Shown: piece by piece, positions 18,238-28,393 of the stretch
Position numbering within the stretch: the first letter of the stretch is position 1
Layout: each line of letters starts with the position of its first letter
NCBI RefSeq assembly: GCF_000829515.1
Contig: NZ_JXRR01000014.1
Coordinates: 372,001 to 436,000 of the forward strand
Direction: 5' to 3'
Length of the DNA stretch: 64,000 nt
Source of the DNA: Jeotgalibacillus campisalis
Lineage (GTDB): Bacteria > Bacillota > Bacilli > Bacillales > Jeotgalibacillaceae
The notes under the pieces: model-generated
Database searches by the model: none
The model's input: only the letters and a program-made list of their open reading frames with translations
Told to the model about the DNA's origin: nothing
Made by a program: the position numbers and the translations under genes

Positions 18238-19020
18238 ATGGAAGAATTATATCCAAGATTAACGATCTTACTTTTACTGCTTGCACGCGTATCTGCTTTT
18301 TTTGTTGTCATGCCTTTATTTTCTCACCGGACAATTCCACCCATGCACCGTCTGGGATTCGCGCTGATTTTATCCTGGATGATGTATTACACAATTGATG
18401 TTGAGCCTTTTGAAATTAATGGAGACTATATTTTGCTCATTATAAAAGAAGCAGTTGTGGGTCTGTTTATCGGGTTAATCGCTTATATCGTTTTATCAGC
18501 GATTCAAATTGCCGGGGGATTTATTGATTTTCAAATGGGGTTTGCCATGGCGAATGTAATTGACCCCCAAACCGGTGCTCAAAGCCCTTTAATGGGTCAG
18601 TATTTATACACGATCGCTTTGCTTCTTTTGCTTTATTTAGATGGCCATCATTTAATTCTTGATGGGATTTTCTATAGTTATCAGTTCGTGCCGATTGACC
18701 AGGTAAGCATCGGATTTGATAATCCCGCTGCACCAGAGTTTGTTATTAAAGCCTTTGCTGCTGCTTTTATCATTGCTTTTCAAATAGCCGCTCCTGTGAT
18801 CGCGACACTTTTTCTTGTTGATGTAGCCTTGGGAATTGTAGCGAGAACGTCTCCGCAATTCAACATTTTTGTCATTGGTTTTCCTATTAAAATCACAGTC
18901 GCTTTTATTATCCTTATTATTACAATGGGCGTTACTTTTCAAGTTATTCAGCGGTTATTTGATTTATTGTTTGTCGTTATGCGGGACATGATGACAATTC
19001 TCGGAGGGGGATTTAGTTAG
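18238..19020 (+). CDS. fliR: FliR, flagellar type III export gate protein
   Basis: 260-residue polytopic membrane protein (about six spans) completing the FliPQR channel. It starts immediately after the fliQ stop with no spacer and its stop immediately precedes flhB. Recognised by the motif RVSAFFVVMPLFSHRTIP near the N-terminus, GFIDFQMGFAMANVIDP near residue 88-104, and its position. FliR and FlhB are fused in some clostridia, which fits the zero-base spacing here. Confidence 0.97.
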   Translation: MEELYPRLTILLLLLARVSAFFVVMPLFSHRTIPPMHRLGFALILSWMMYYTIDVEPFEINGDYILLIIKEAVVGLFIGLIAYIVLSAIQIAGGFIDFQMGFAMANVIDPQTGAQSPLMGQYLYTIALLLLLYLDGHHLILDGIFYSYQFVPIDQVSIGFDNPAAPEFVIKAFAAAFIIAFQIAAPVIATLFLVDVALGIVARTSPQFNIFVIGFPIKITVAFIILIITMGVTFQVIQRLFDLLFVVMRDMMTILGGGFS

Positions 19021-20103
19021 ATGAAAAGAATCCCGTTAGATCTTCAATTTTTTGCCGGGGAAAAGACAGAAAAGGCTTCACCTAAAAAGAGGCTCGATTC
19101 TCGTAAAAAAGGGCAAGTAGCCAAAAGCCAGGATGTCACCACCGCTATCATGTTATTGGGCGTATTTCTTTTTTTGTATTTTGCAGGGGGTATGTTTTGG
19201 GATCGTATAATAAATCTCGTGATGGTGCCGCTTAGCGATTATATGTTAAGGCCGGTTACAATGGATACCGCTATGATTGTGTATACAGAAATGCTAAGGG
19301 AAGTAGCCTGGATTGTTCTGCCGATCATGGGAGTAGCTGCGCTTTCAGCCATTATCGGGAATTACGTTCAAATCGGTTTTTTAATCGCAACGGATCCTTT
19401 AAAACCTCAATTGTCAAAAATCGATCCTATAAAAGGGTTTAAACGAATCTTTTCTGCGAGAGCACTGGTAGAGTTGGCAAAATCAATCTTGAAAATATCT
19501 CTTATCGGATTAACGACCTTTTTAGTCATTTGGTTTTCTATCGAGCACGTACTGGCTTTATCACTTAAATCCGTTGAAACAACCCTTTTAACAGCAGGGA
19601 AATTGACGGTGCAAATGGGTCTGTATGCTTCAGTGTTTTTATTGCTGCTCGCGGTACTTGACTATTTGTATCAAAAATATGATTTTGAAAAAAACATCCG
19701 GATGTCAAAACAGGATCTTAAAGATGAATATAAAAACACGGAAGGTGACCCGCTGATTAAATCTAAAATTAAGCAGAGACAGCGGGAAATGGCGATGAAA
19801 AGAATGATGTCTGAGATTCCTAACGCAGACGTTGTGATCACGAATCCCACTCACTATGCCATTGTGTTGACATATAAAGACAGCGTATCAGATGCACCGG
19901 TTGTCGTAGCAAAAGGCGTCGATTTTATTGCGCAGAAAATCAAACTCGTTGCAAAAGAAAATAACGTGCTTGCTGTGGAAAATCGACCGCTTGCCAGAGC
20001 TCTTTTTGCTCAGGCGGAAATCGGCGATCCAATACCGGAAGAATTTTTTAAAGCAGTTGCGGAAATTCTTGCCTATGTTTATCGCATCAAAAATAAAGTG
20101 TAA
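19021..20103 (+). CDS. flhB: FlhB, export specificity switch protein
   Basis: Membrane protein of the export gate whose cytoplasmic domain self-cleaves to switch from rod/hook to filament export. The 360 residues open with the typical LDLQFFAGEKTEKASPKK, contain four membrane spans (about 32-205), and carry the autocleavage motif N275-P276-T277-H278. The segment after it ends in EILAYVYRIKNKV. ATG immediately follows fliR. It partners with FliK. Confidence 0.98.
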   Translation: MKRIPLDLQFFAGEKTEKASPKKRLDSRKKGQVAKSQDVTTAIMLLGVFLFLYFAGGMFWDRIINLVMVPLSDYMLRPVTMDTAMIVYTEMLREVAWIVLPIMGVAALSAIIGNYVQIGFLIATDPLKPQLSKIDPIKGFKRIFSARALVELAKSILKISLIGLTTFLVIWFSIEHVLALSLKSVETTLLTAGKLTVQMGLYASVFLLLLAVLDYLYQKYDFEKNIRMSKQDLKDEYKNTEGDPLIKSKIKQRQREMAMKRMMSEIPNADVVITNPTHYAIVLTYKDSVSDAPVVVAKGVDFIAQKIKLVAKENNVLAVENRPLARALFAQAEIGDPIPEEFFKAVAEILAYVYRIKNKV

Positions 20104-20125
20104 TCCACAGTTAGGGGTTCCAAGC

Positions 20126-22159
20126 ATGTCAGGAAAAGATTTAACGGTTCTCGCAAGTGTCATCATGATTATTGCTATGCTGGTAATTCCATTGCCGTCA
20201 TGGATGTTAAGTGTACTCATCATTATCAACATCGCATTAGGTCTTATCGTCCTTTTAACATCGATGAACATGAGAGAACCGCTTGAATTTTCTATATTTC
20301 CATCATTGATTCTATTACTTACTCTATTTCGCCTGGGGTTAAATATTTCTACGACACGTGCAATTTTAAGCAGGGGAGAAGCTGGAGGAGTAGTTGAAAC
20401 CTTTGGAACGTTCGTAACAGGGGGAAATATTTTAGTAGGGCTTGTCGTTTTTATCATTTTAATTATTATTCAGTTTGTCGTGATAACAAAAGGGGCAGAA
20501 CGAGTATCCGAAGTGGCTGCGCGTTTTACGCTTGATGCTATGCCCGGTAAACAAATGAGCATTGATGCAGATTTAAATGCAGGAATGATTTCTGAAACAG
20601 ACGCCCGTGAAAGAAGAGAAAAAGTCGGTCGTGAAGCAGATTTCTACGGAGCAATGGACGGAGCTACCAAATTTGTAAAAGGTGATGCGATAGCAGGTAT
20701 TATCATCGTAATGATTAATATTCTCTTTGGGATGATTATCGGTATTGTTCAAATGGGGATGTCTCTTGGCGATTCAGCGAGCCAATTTACATTACTGACT
20801 GTAGGAGATGGAATTGTGAGTCAGATTCCTGCGCTTTTGATTTCCACTGCGACAGGGATTGTCGTTACGCGGGCAGCGTCAGACGGAAATTTAGGTCAGG
20901 ATATTACTAATCAATTATTCGCATTCGGTCCGATTATGTATGTAGCTGGAATTACGATTGCACTCCTTGGTCTTTTTACACCAATCAACGATATTCTTAC
21001 ATTGCCCATAGCCTTTGTCCTAATCGGAGGAGGGTACATGCTTTCAAAAGCTGCCAAGGATGAAGAAAAAGAGGTTCACTCGACAGAAGAAGAAGACACC
21101 TCAGATGAATTAAAAAGTCCTGAAAGTGTGGTAAGTCTGCTGAATGTAGATCAGATCGAATTTGAATTTGGTTATGGCCTGATTCCTCTGGCAGATACAG
21201 GACAGGGCGGAGACTTACTTGACCGGATTGTTATGATCAGAAGACAGCTTGCTCTTGAGCTGGGGCTGGTGATTCCTGTGGTCCGTATTCGCGACAATAT
21301 TCAGCTTCAACCCAATGAGTACCGCTTGAAAATAAAAGGCAATGAAGTAGCAAAAGGTGAACTGCTGCTGGATCATTATCTGGCTATGAGTCCGGGTGAT
21401 GATGATTCGATTGAGGGTATCGATACGATTGAACCGTCATTTGGACTTCCGGCAAAATGGATTGATGAAACAGTAAAAGATCAAGCTGAGATGCTGGGCT
21501 ATACAGTGGTTGACCCTCCTTCTGTTGTTTCTACTCATGTAACAGAAGTTATAAAAGGAAATGCATATGATCTGCTCGGCCGTCAGGAAACAAAGCAGCT
21601 TATCGATCATTTAAAAGAGACCTATCCAATCCTCGTAGAAGAAGTTACGCCTACTCCGTTAACAATTGGCGAGGTACAAAAAGTTCTTGCAAAACTGTTG
21701 AAAGAAAATGTTTCTATTAGAAATCTTCCTATTATCTTTGAAACGCTCGCAGACTATGCGAAGCTGACAACAGATACGGATGTTTTAACGGAGTATACCA
21801 GGCAGGCTCTTGCAAGACAAATTACAAACCAGTTTTCCATTCCGGGAGAAAGCTTAAAAGTCATTACGCTATCGGGCAAGGTAGAAAAACTGGTAGCAGA
21901 CAGTATACAGCAAACAGAGCATGGACTTTACCTGTCTTTAGATCCCGCTGAATCACAAAAAATTCTTGAAGGGATGGCCAATCAAATAGAAAATGTATCA
22001 ATGTCTGAGCAAACGCCGATTATTCTTTCATCTCCAGCTGTACGAATGTATATCAGACAGCTCACAGAAAGGTATTTTCCTCAAATACCAATATTATCCT
22101 ATAACGAATTAGAGTCGAATGTGGAAGTTCAAAGCGTCGGGGTGGTGAATGTCGAATGA
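20126..22159 (+). CDS. flhA: FlhA, export gate protein
   Basis: Large membrane protein that forms the nonameric export gate and docks export chaperones. ATG 20126 gives 677 residues, the same as B. subtilis. An in-frame extension back to 19928 lies inside flhB and is not real. About eight N-terminal spans (to ~310) include the conserved FHIPEP-like loop (VAARFTLDAMPGKQMSIDAD). A charged linker (EEKEVHSTEEEDTSDELKSP) precedes the cytoplasmic domain that ends near SNVEVQSVGVVNVE. It overlaps flhF by four bases. Confidence 0.98.
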   Translation: MSGKDLTVLASVIMIIAMLVIPLPSWMLSVLIIINIALGLIVLLTSMNMREPLEFSIFPSLILLLTLFRLGLNISTTRAILSRGEAGGVVETFGTFVTGGNILVGLVVFIILIIIQFVVITKGAERVSEVAARFTLDAMPGKQMSIDADLNAGMISETDARERREKVGREADFYGAMDGATKFVKGDAIAGIIIVMINILFGMIIGIVQMGMSLGDSASQFTLLTVGDGIVSQIPALLISTATGIVVTRAASDGNLGQDITNQLFAFGPIMYVAGITIALLGLFTPINDILTLPIAFVLIGGGYMLSKAAKDEEKEVHSTEEEDTSDELKSPESVVSLLNVDQIEFEFGYGLIPLADTGQGGDLLDRIVMIRRQLALELGLVIPVVRIRDNIQLQPNEYRLKIKGNEVAKGELLLDHYLAMSPGDDDSIEGIDTIEPSFGLPAKWIDETVKDQAEMLGYTVVDPPSVVSTHVTEVIKGNAYDLLGRQETKQLIDHLKETYPILVEEVTPTPLTIGEVQKVLAKLLKENVSIRNLPIIFETLADYAKLTTDTDVLTEYTRQALARQITNQFSIPGESLKVITLSGKVEKLVADSIQQTEHGLYLSLDPAESQKILEGMANQIENVSMSEQTPIILSSPAVRMYIRQLTERYFPQIPILSYNELESNVEVQSVGVVNVE

Positions 22160-23250
22160 AAGTGAAAAAAATAACTGCTGATTCTATGCAGGAAGCGATG
22201 AACAAAGTTAGACAGGAGTTCGGCAATGATGCCGTAATTTTAAACTCGAAAGCCATTTATACAGGTGGATTTTTGGGATTATTTAAAACAAAAAAAATAG
22301 AAGTTGTAGCTGGAATAGACGAGCTTCCAGAGCCTCCTTCTGAGGCAGCCTTGCCAGATGTTACTCAGTTAGAAGACGCAGGAGACAGTTACAGAGAAGA
22401 TGTTTATGAAATTAAAAAAATGCTCTCTCGTTTTCAAACTCAGATGTCTTCATCCATGCATCATTATCCGCCTCTTATTCAAGAGGAACTTACACGTTTT
22501 AAAGAACTTGATTTTGAAGAGAACTGGCTTTTAGAACAAGGTAATTATATCTTTGGGATATGGAAAGAAAATGGAAAATATGAAGATCTGCACTCTCACA
22601 GTCTGGCTTTTATTAAGAATAAATTAAATGGTCTGGATTTTAAGGGAATTGATCCGGATCGTAAGTATATTAATGTAATTGGTCCTACTGGCGTGGGAAA
22701 AACCACGACCATTGCTAAAATGGCAGCCAAGCTCGTTGTTGAAAAAAAGAAAAAAGTTGCTTTTATTACTACAGACACATATCGCATCGGTGCCATAGAA
22801 CAACTTAAAACGTATGCACAGCTGCTTAATGTTCCGTTAGAAGTAGTTTACAATCGAAGCGATTTTGAACAGGCCGTTTTAAAATTTCATAATTATGATC
22901 ACATCTTTATCGATACTGCAGGAAGAAACTATAAAGAGAAGCAGTACGTGGATGATTTAAAAGAAGTGCTGGATTTCACTATGAATATTCAATCCTTCTT
23001 AGTTCTTTCAATGACTGCAAAAAGAGGCGATATGCAGGCTATAGTTGACCAGTTCAATGACATTGACATTAATCAATTTATCTTTACTAAACAGGATGAA
23101 ACGACCACCCCGGGGGCTGTGATTCAGGTGATGGCTCAAAATAAAAAGGGGACCGCTTATATCACAACAGGACAGGCCGTACCGGAAGATATTACGGGAG
23201 CATCTGTTGAGAGTTTTATCAATCTTCTCGAAGAAAGCGGGAAGCACTAA
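22156..23250 (+). CDS. flhF: FlhF, SRP-family GTPase for flagellar placement
   Basis: Signal-recognition-particle GTPase that sets flagellar number and position together with FlhG. It has 364 residues. The N-terminal B domain starts MKVKKITADSMQEAMNKVR, a variable middle follows, and the NG domain carries P-loop GPTGVGKT (176-183), DTYRIGAIEQL and DTAGRN (253-258). The start overlaps the flhA stop, and the stop overlaps the flhG start by one base. Confidence 0.97.
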   Translation: MKVKKITADSMQEAMNKVRQEFGNDAVILNSKAIYTGGFLGLFKTKKIEVVAGIDELPEPPSEAALPDVTQLEDAGDSYREDVYEIKKMLSRFQTQMSSSMHHYPPLIQEELTRFKELDFEENWLLEQGNYIFGIWKENGKYEDLHSHSLAFIKNKLNGLDFKGIDPDRKYINVIGPTGVGKTTTIAKMAAKLVVEKKKKVAFITTDTYRIGAIEQLKTYAQLLNVPLEVVYNRSDFEQAVLKFHNYDHIFIDTAGRNYKEKQYVDDLKEVLDFTMNIQSFLVLSMTAKRGDMQAIVDQFNDIDINQFIFTKQDETTTPGAVIQVMAQNKKGTAYITTGQAVPEDITGASVESFINLLEESGKH

Positions 23251-24107
23251 TGGATCAGGCACAAACCTTACGTAATCAAATGAAGAGGAAGAATGAGAAT
23301 ACAGCAAAAGCCATAGCTGTAGTAAGCGGCAAGGGAGGAGTCGGAAAATCCAATTTTTCACTCAATTTTTCAATGGAGCTTTCTTCTCAAGGGTACCGGG
23401 TACTCCTGCTTGATATGGATATAGGCATGGGAAATGTTCATATTTTAATGGGGCAGCAGTCAAATCAGTCAATTCTTCATTATCTTCAAGGAAGCGGCAG
23501 TATTTTAGATATTGTGCAGAAAGGACCCGGTAATCTCTCGTTTATCTCAGGGGGATCAGGATTAAATCAGCTTGTTGAGTGGCATGATATTGAGATAAAA
23601 CGATTCATAGAAGGATTTGAGCTGCTTCAAAAAGAATATGATTATCTGCTTTTTGACATGGGTGCCGGTGCAAGTGTTAACGGGCTTGAGGTGATCATGG
23701 CAGCAGATGAAGTGCTTGTCATTACAACTCCGGAACCTACTTCTATTATGGATGCATACTCCATGATGAAATTCATTTACATGAAAAATCCTGAGAAAGA
23801 CTTTTCAATTCTGTGCAATCGTGTAATGAACTTTAAAGAAGCAAATCTAGCTGTAGAAAGGCTTAAACTGGCAACGGAGCGATTTCTTCATAAAAAAGTG
23901 CATTTTCTTGGAAGTATTCCTGAGGATCTAAATGTTAGAAAAGCAGTAACAAAGCAGGTGCCTTTTGTACTTGAATATCCTTCTTCTGCAGCGAGTAAAC
24001 AAATAAAACGCATCATAAAAAATTATATCGCTGCCCGGCCAACCGGGGTTCAAGACAATCCTAATCGTTTTGTTCAGCGACTTACAAAAATATTTTCAAA
24101 CCGTTGA
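23250..24107 (+). CDS. flhG: FlhG (YlxH), MinD-like ATPase regulating flagellar number
   Basis: MinD/ParA-type ATPase that stimulates FlhF GTPase and controls flagellar assembly. It has 285 residues with the deviant Walker A GKGGVGKS at 27-34, a DMDIGMGNVHILMG segment, and LLFDMGAGAS as switch region. The first ~20 basic/Gln-rich residues (MDQAQTLRNQMKRKN) match the N-terminal FlhF-activating helix. Start overlaps the flhF stop (TAATG). Confidence 0.96.
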   Translation: MDQAQTLRNQMKRKNENTAKAIAVVSGKGGVGKSNFSLNFSMELSSQGYRVLLLDMDIGMGNVHILMGQQSNQSILHYLQGSGSILDIVQKGPGNLSFISGGSGLNQLVEWHDIEIKRFIEGFELLQKEYDYLLFDMGAGASVNGLEVIMAADEVLVITTPEPTSIMDAYSMMKFIYMKNPEKDFSILCNRVMNFKEANLAVERLKLATERFLHKKVHFLGSIPEDLNVRKAVTKQVPFVLEYPSSAASKQIKRIIKNYIAARPTGVQDNPNRFVQRLTKIFSNR

Positions 24108-24117
24108 GGTGAAAAAC

Positions 24118-25239
24118 TTGAGTGCCAATCCTGTTAAAGTCCTAATAGTTGACGATTCAGCTTTTATGCGAAAATTAATTCAGGAATTTTTACAGGAAGA
24201 AAAAGGTATTGCAGTTGTAGGTACTGCTCGCAATGGTGAAGATGCACTTACAAAGATACAATTACTTCGACCTGATGTTTTAACAATGGACGTTCAAATG
24301 CCAGTTTTAAATGGGCTGGAATCATTAAAAAAAATTATGGAAAACCAACCGCTTCCCGTTATCATGCTCGCAAGCTCTACAAAAGAAGGAGCAGAAGATA
24401 CTCTTAAAGCCATGGACTATGGAGCAGTGGATTTTATTTCGAAACCTTCTGGTACTATTTCACTAGATCTCTATAAGGTGAAAAAAGAATTAGTAGAAAA
24501 AGTTTATGCTGCAGCAGGTGCAGTTCCCAGGAAACAAGATAAGTTTAGCTCTCATCCTTTAATCGAGCGATCCGTTAAACACCAGAAAAATAATAAAGCG
24601 CTTCAGGAACAAGTATCAAAAAATAAAGAAAACGGCCAACAATTTCCTTTAGGAGTATGTAAAAAAGTTGTCTTAATTGGAACATCTACTGGTGGACCAA
24701 GGGCGCTGCAGAAAGTCATTTCACACTTGCCTTGGGATTTCCCTGCTCCCGTAGTCATCGTGCAGCATATGCCAGCCGGTTTCACTCAATCGCTTGCCAG
24801 CCGATTACATGATATCTCACCGTTGATCGTAAAAGAAGCGGAACATGAAGAAAAATTACAAAGCGGTACTGTTTATATAGCACCTGGGGGCTATCATGTA
24901 TCTTTTAGTCAGTCAGGCCATGCAGTTGAAATTATCCTAACAAAAGAACCGCCAAGGGCAGGGCATCGTCCATCCATTGATGTGATGCTCGAATCAGCAG
25001 CCAAACTTAAAAATATTAAAAAAATAGTAGTTATTATGACAGGAATGGGTACAGATGGTTCTAAAGGTCTGGTACAATTAACCCATAGAGATTTAATTGG
25101 CGTTATTGCCGAGGCGAAAGAAACCTGCGTCGTACATGGGATGCCAAAAGCTGCTGTCGCGACAGGGCTTGTAAATGAAGTGATCCCATTGCCATTAATC
25201 GCAAAAAAAATCGTGGAATACTTAGAGGACGAAGGGTGA
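24118..25239 (+). CDS. cheB: CheB, chemoreceptor methylesterase
   Basis: Response-regulator-controlled esterase/deamidase of chemoreceptors for adaptation. It has 373 residues. Receiver domain with acceptor D58 (TMDVQMP) and acidic pair near residue 11-12. After a Lys/Gln-rich linker comes the catalytic domain with S190 (GTSTGG), H217 (VQHMPAG) and D313 (GMGTDGS). TTG 24118 is chosen because GAGGTGA lies five to six bases before it; a longer reading frame would run into flhG. Confidence 0.96.
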   Translation: MSANPVKVLIVDDSAFMRKLIQEFLQEEKGIAVVGTARNGEDALTKIQLLRPDVLTMDVQMPVLNGLESLKKIMENQPLPVIMLASSTKEGAEDTLKAMDYGAVDFISKPSGTISLDLYKVKKELVEKVYAAAGAVPRKQDKFSSHPLIERSVKHQKNNKALQEQVSKNKENGQQFPLGVCKKVVLIGTSTGGPRALQKVISHLPWDFPAPVVIVQHMPAGFTQSLASRLHDISPLIVKEAEHEEKLQSGTVYIAPGGYHVSFSQSGHAVEIILTKEPPRAGHRPSIDVMLESAAKLKNIKKIVVIMTGMGTDGSKGLVQLTHRDLIGVIAEAKETCVVHGMPKAAVATGLVNEVIPLPLIAKKIVEYLEDEG

Positions 25240-25245
25240 GTGCAG

Positions 25246-27282
25246 ATGGAATTGAACCAATATCTTGATGTTTTTATTGAAGAAAGTAAAGATCATCTTC
25301 AAAACTGCAATACACAATTGCTAGAACTTGAAAAAAACCCTCAAGATTTAAAAGTTGTCAACGAAATCTTTCGTTCCGCTCATACATTAAAAGGAATGTC
25401 AGCGACGATGGGTTATGAAGATTTGGCCAATTTAACTCACAACATGGAAAACGTACTTGATTTAATACGTAACAATAAACTGAAAGTAACAACGGTAATC
25501 ATGGATGTTGTCTTTCTGGCAATTGATGATCTTGAAGAAATGATCACTTCCATTGCTGGAGGCGGAAGTGGAAAAAGAGATGTTACACACGTAATTAAGA
25601 AGTTGGAGCTGATAGAAAAAGGAGAAGAGTCTGCTCTGTCAGCTCCAGTTCATCAGGGTGAAAAAGCATCAATTAATGAAGAAAATGTCGCGGTCTCTCA
25701 CCTTCAATATGATGAGTACGAAAGAACTGTCATTGAAGAATCGATGGAGCATGGATATATTGCTTATGAAATTAAGGTAAGGCTTCGGGAAGACTGTTTG
25801 CTAAAAGCGGCAAGAGTATACATGGTCTTTGAAGTACTCGAAAAAATAGGGGAAATTGTTAAATCATCGCCTTCAGTAGATCAGCTTGAAGAAGAACGGT
25901 TTGATCACGAATTTTTTATAACATTATTATCAAAGGAAACTGCGGAATATTTGGAAAAAAGCGTTTGCAATGTCTCAGAAATAGAATTGTGCGAGGTCCT
26001 TCCTCTGTCATTACATACAACTCAAAAGGTTGTTCAGGAAACAGCAGCAACAATTGAAGTGCTTGAAAAGCCACTAACCGGCGTCGAGAAAACAACGATC
26101 GCACAGGAAAATGACTCTGTAAAAAAATCTGTATCGTCAAAAACAATCAGAGTAAATATTGACCGGCTCGATGTCTTAATGAACTTGTTTGAAGAACTTG
26201 TCATTGACCGGGGAAGACTGGAACAAATTTCTAAAGAACTTAATCATGGTGAACTAAATGAAACGGTTGAACGGATGTCGAGAATTTCCGGAGATCTTCA
26301 ATCTATTATTTTAACGATGAGAATGGTGCCGGTAGAAACGGTTTTCAACCGATTCCCAAGAATGGTGCGTCAGCTTACTAGAGACTTAAATAAAAAGATT
26401 ACATTAGTTGTCAAAGGGGCAGATACAGAGCTTGACCGGACAGTGATTGATGAAATAGGCGACCCCTTAGTACATCTATTACGCAATGCATTGGACCATG
26501 GTATTGAATCACCTGATGTCAGGCTGGCAAGCGGCAAGCCTGAAGAAGGCACCATTGAATTGAGAGCTTACCACAGCGGGAATCATGTATTTATTGAGAT
26601 TGAAGACGATGGTGCAGGAATCAGCAAAGAAAAAGTATTACAAAAAGCAATTTCTAACGGCATTATTTCAGAAGAACACTCAAAAACATTGTCAGATCAG
26701 CAAGTGTTCGAACTGATTATGGCCTCCGGATTTTCTACAGCTGACACAATATCGGATATATCAGGACGGGGAGTAGGCCTTGATGTTGTAAAAACAACAA
26801 TTGAGTCGCTTGGCGGTTCGATAACGATTAACTCAAACCAGGGACAAGGGTCTTTATTTTCTGTTCAGCTTCCTCTGACACTTTCCATTATTTCTGTCAT
26901 GCTGGTTAAAATGGAAAAAGAAAAATATGCAATTCCATTATCATCGATCATTGAAACCGCGATGATTAAAGAAGAAGATATTTTACATGCACATAATCAA
27001 AGGGTAATTGATTTTAGAGGAAAAGTAGTTCCGCTCGTGTTTTTAAATGAAGTGTTTAATGTCCCTCAGGTCGATCGAAAAGATCGTGTCCACTCAGTCA
27101 TTATTGTCCGTAAAGGAGATAAAATGGCCGGTTTAGTCGTTGATTCCTTTATAGGCCAGCAGGAAGTAGTGCTAAAATCTCTTGGGATTTATATGGGAGA
27201 AGTTTTCGCAGTTTCAGGCGCTACGATATTAGGTGATGGGCAGGTTGCTTTAATCATTGACTGCAATGCATTGATAAAATAA
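25246..27282 (+). CDS. cheA: CheA, chemotaxis histidine kinase
   Basis: Receptor-coupled kinase that phosphorylates CheY and CheB. It has 678 residues. The P1 phosphoacceptor is H46 (RSAHTLKGMSATMG). P2 follows at about 155-250, then the P3 dimerisation helices. The P4 ATPase carries N-box LLRNALDHGIE, G1 DDGAGIS and G2 GRGVGLDVV. A CheW-like P5 domain is at the C-terminus. ATG 25246 lies six bases after AAGGGTGA; the GTG at 25240 abuts that site. It starts seven bases after cheB. Confidence 0.97.
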   Translation: MELNQYLDVFIEESKDHLQNCNTQLLELEKNPQDLKVVNEIFRSAHTLKGMSATMGYEDLANLTHNMENVLDLIRNNKLKVTTVIMDVVFLAIDDLEEMITSIAGGGSGKRDVTHVIKKLELIEKGEESALSAPVHQGEKASINEENVAVSHLQYDEYERTVIEESMEHGYIAYEIKVRLREDCLLKAARVYMVFEVLEKIGEIVKSSPSVDQLEEERFDHEFFITLLSKETAEYLEKSVCNVSEIELCEVLPLSLHTTQKVVQETAATIEVLEKPLTGVEKTTIAQENDSVKKSVSSKTIRVNIDRLDVLMNLFEELVIDRGRLEQISKELNHGELNETVERMSRISGDLQSIILTMRMVPVETVFNRFPRMVRQLTRDLNKKITLVVKGADTELDRTVIDEIGDPLVHLLRNALDHGIESPDVRLASGKPEEGTIELRAYHSGNHVFIEIEDDGAGISKEKVLQKAISNGIISEEHSKTLSDQQVFELIMASGFSTADTISDISGRGVGLDVVKTTIESLGGSITINSNQGQGSLFSVQLPLTLSIISVMLVKMEKEKYAIPLSSIIETAMIKEEDILHAHNQRVIDFRGKVVPLVFLNEVFNVPQVDRKDRVHSVIIVRKGDKMAGLVVDSFIGQQEVVLKSLGIYMGEVFAVSGATILGDGQVALIIDCNALIK

Positions 27283-27314
27283 AAACTATGCTGTTGATGG
27301 AGGGGAATGATTAG

Positions 27315-27758
27315 ATGATGACAGAAGCCGTTAAAACAGACATCAAGTTTATTATCTTTAAATTGCTGGAAAAAGAATATGCCATTCCAGTTGAAAATGT
27401 AAGATCAATAGAAAAAGTAATGCATATTACGAGAGTTCCCAAAGTAAATTCCTATATTAAAGGGGTTATTAATCTCCGCGGAGTTGTGACACCGATCATT
27501 GATCTTCGGGAACGGTTTTCACTTGAGGAAAGTGAATACAATGTTCACACCCGTATAATTATTGTGAAAATAGAGAATAAAGAAGTGGGTTTGATTGTAG
27601 ATTCTGCAAACGATGTGTTAGATATCTCCATGAATGCCATAGAACCTCAGCCGAATGTGGTTGGAAGTATTGAAGCTGATTTTATAAGCGGAGTAGCAAA
27701 AATAGATCGCAGACTTCTGATTTTATTAAAATTGGAAGTCATACTAACTAATGATTAA
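27315..27758 (+). CDS. cheW: CheW, receptor-kinase coupling protein
   Basis: Scaffold that joins chemoreceptors to CheA. 147 residues forming one CheW (SH3-like pair) domain: FIIFKLLEKEYAIPVENVRS, the conserved GVINLRGVVTPIIDLR near residues 53-68, and EVGLIVDSANDVLDI. ATG 27315 (or ATG 27318) follows GGAGGGG at about 12 bases. The stop overlaps the cheC start by one base. Confidence 0.97.
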   Translation: MMTEAVKTDIKFIIFKLLEKEYAIPVENVRSIEKVMHITRVPKVNSYIKGVINLRGVVTPIIDLRERFSLEESEYNVHTRIIIVKIENKEVGLIVDSANDVLDISMNAIEPQPNVVGSIEADFISGVAKIDRRLLILLKLEVILTND

Positions 27759-28393
27759 TGATCTATAAAAATAACATAACACCTGCTCTTTTTGATCAAT
27801 TAACAGAAGCAGGAAATATCGGTGCTGGAAACGCAGCTACTTCACTGTCAGCAATCCTTGGAAAAAAGATAGAAATGAAAGTACCTTCAGTAAAAATGGT
27901 TTCCTTTGATGAAATGATCGATCTCGCCGGGGGACCGGAGAAAGAAGTGGCTGGAATCTTTCTAAGAATCGACGGTGAAATAAAAGGAAGTATGTTTTTC
28001 ATCCTGTCACTTCCACAGGCAGAGGCATGCGTGCGATTAATGACGGATAATCCCTCGTTTAGCATTTATACGACTCCTCTTTCGAAGATCGGTTTTTCTG
28101 CCCTGCAAGAGATTGGAAACATTCTATCTGGTTCCTATTTGTCCGCTTTTTCTGACTTTACCGGAATCAGTTTATTCCCAACCGTTCCTTCTTTATGTAT
28201 TGACATGGCAGGAGCTATTATCAGCCAGGGGTTATTTGAGGTTTCCCAGGCCGGGGATCAAGCGATTGTTATTGATACGGTTCTTTCTTCTATCGGTAAA
28301 AAAGAAATATTATCGATAGAGGCCCAATTTTTTGTTTTGCCGGATCCCGACTCTTATGACCGACTCTTTGAATCTCTTAGAGAAATTCAATGA
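27758..28393 (+). CDS. cheC: CheC, CheY-P phosphatase
   Basis: Adaptation phosphatase that works with CheD. The 211 residues carry two complete active-site patterns [D/S]xxxExxN-x22-P: D13, E17, N20 and S114, E118, N121, each followed by the expected proline. In CheC-CheD systems CheD binding increases phosphatase activity. The start overlaps cheW (TAATG) and the end overlaps cheD (ATGA), consistent with coupled production of the partners. Confidence 0.97.
   Translation: MIYKNNITPALFDQLTEAGNIGAGNAATSLSAILGKKIEMKVPSVKMVSFDEMIDLAGGPEKEVAGIFLRIDGEIKGSMFFILSLPQAEACVRLMTDNPSFSIYTTPLSKIGFSALQEIGNILSGSYLSAFSDFTGISLFPTVPSLCIDMAGAIISQGLFEVSQAGDQAIVIDTVLSSIGKKEILSIEAQFFVLPDPDSYDRLFESLREIQ

Noticed and set aside
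19928-20125. Extended FlhA N-terminus
   Set aside because: The extension lies within flhB in another frame and lacks FlhA similarity; ATG 20126 gives the exact family length of 677.
19888-20457. 189-codon reverse-strand ORF across the flhB-flhA junction
   Set aside because: Antisense to two well-conserved genes, low-complexity Ile/Met/Asn composition and no family pattern; a shadow of coding sequence.
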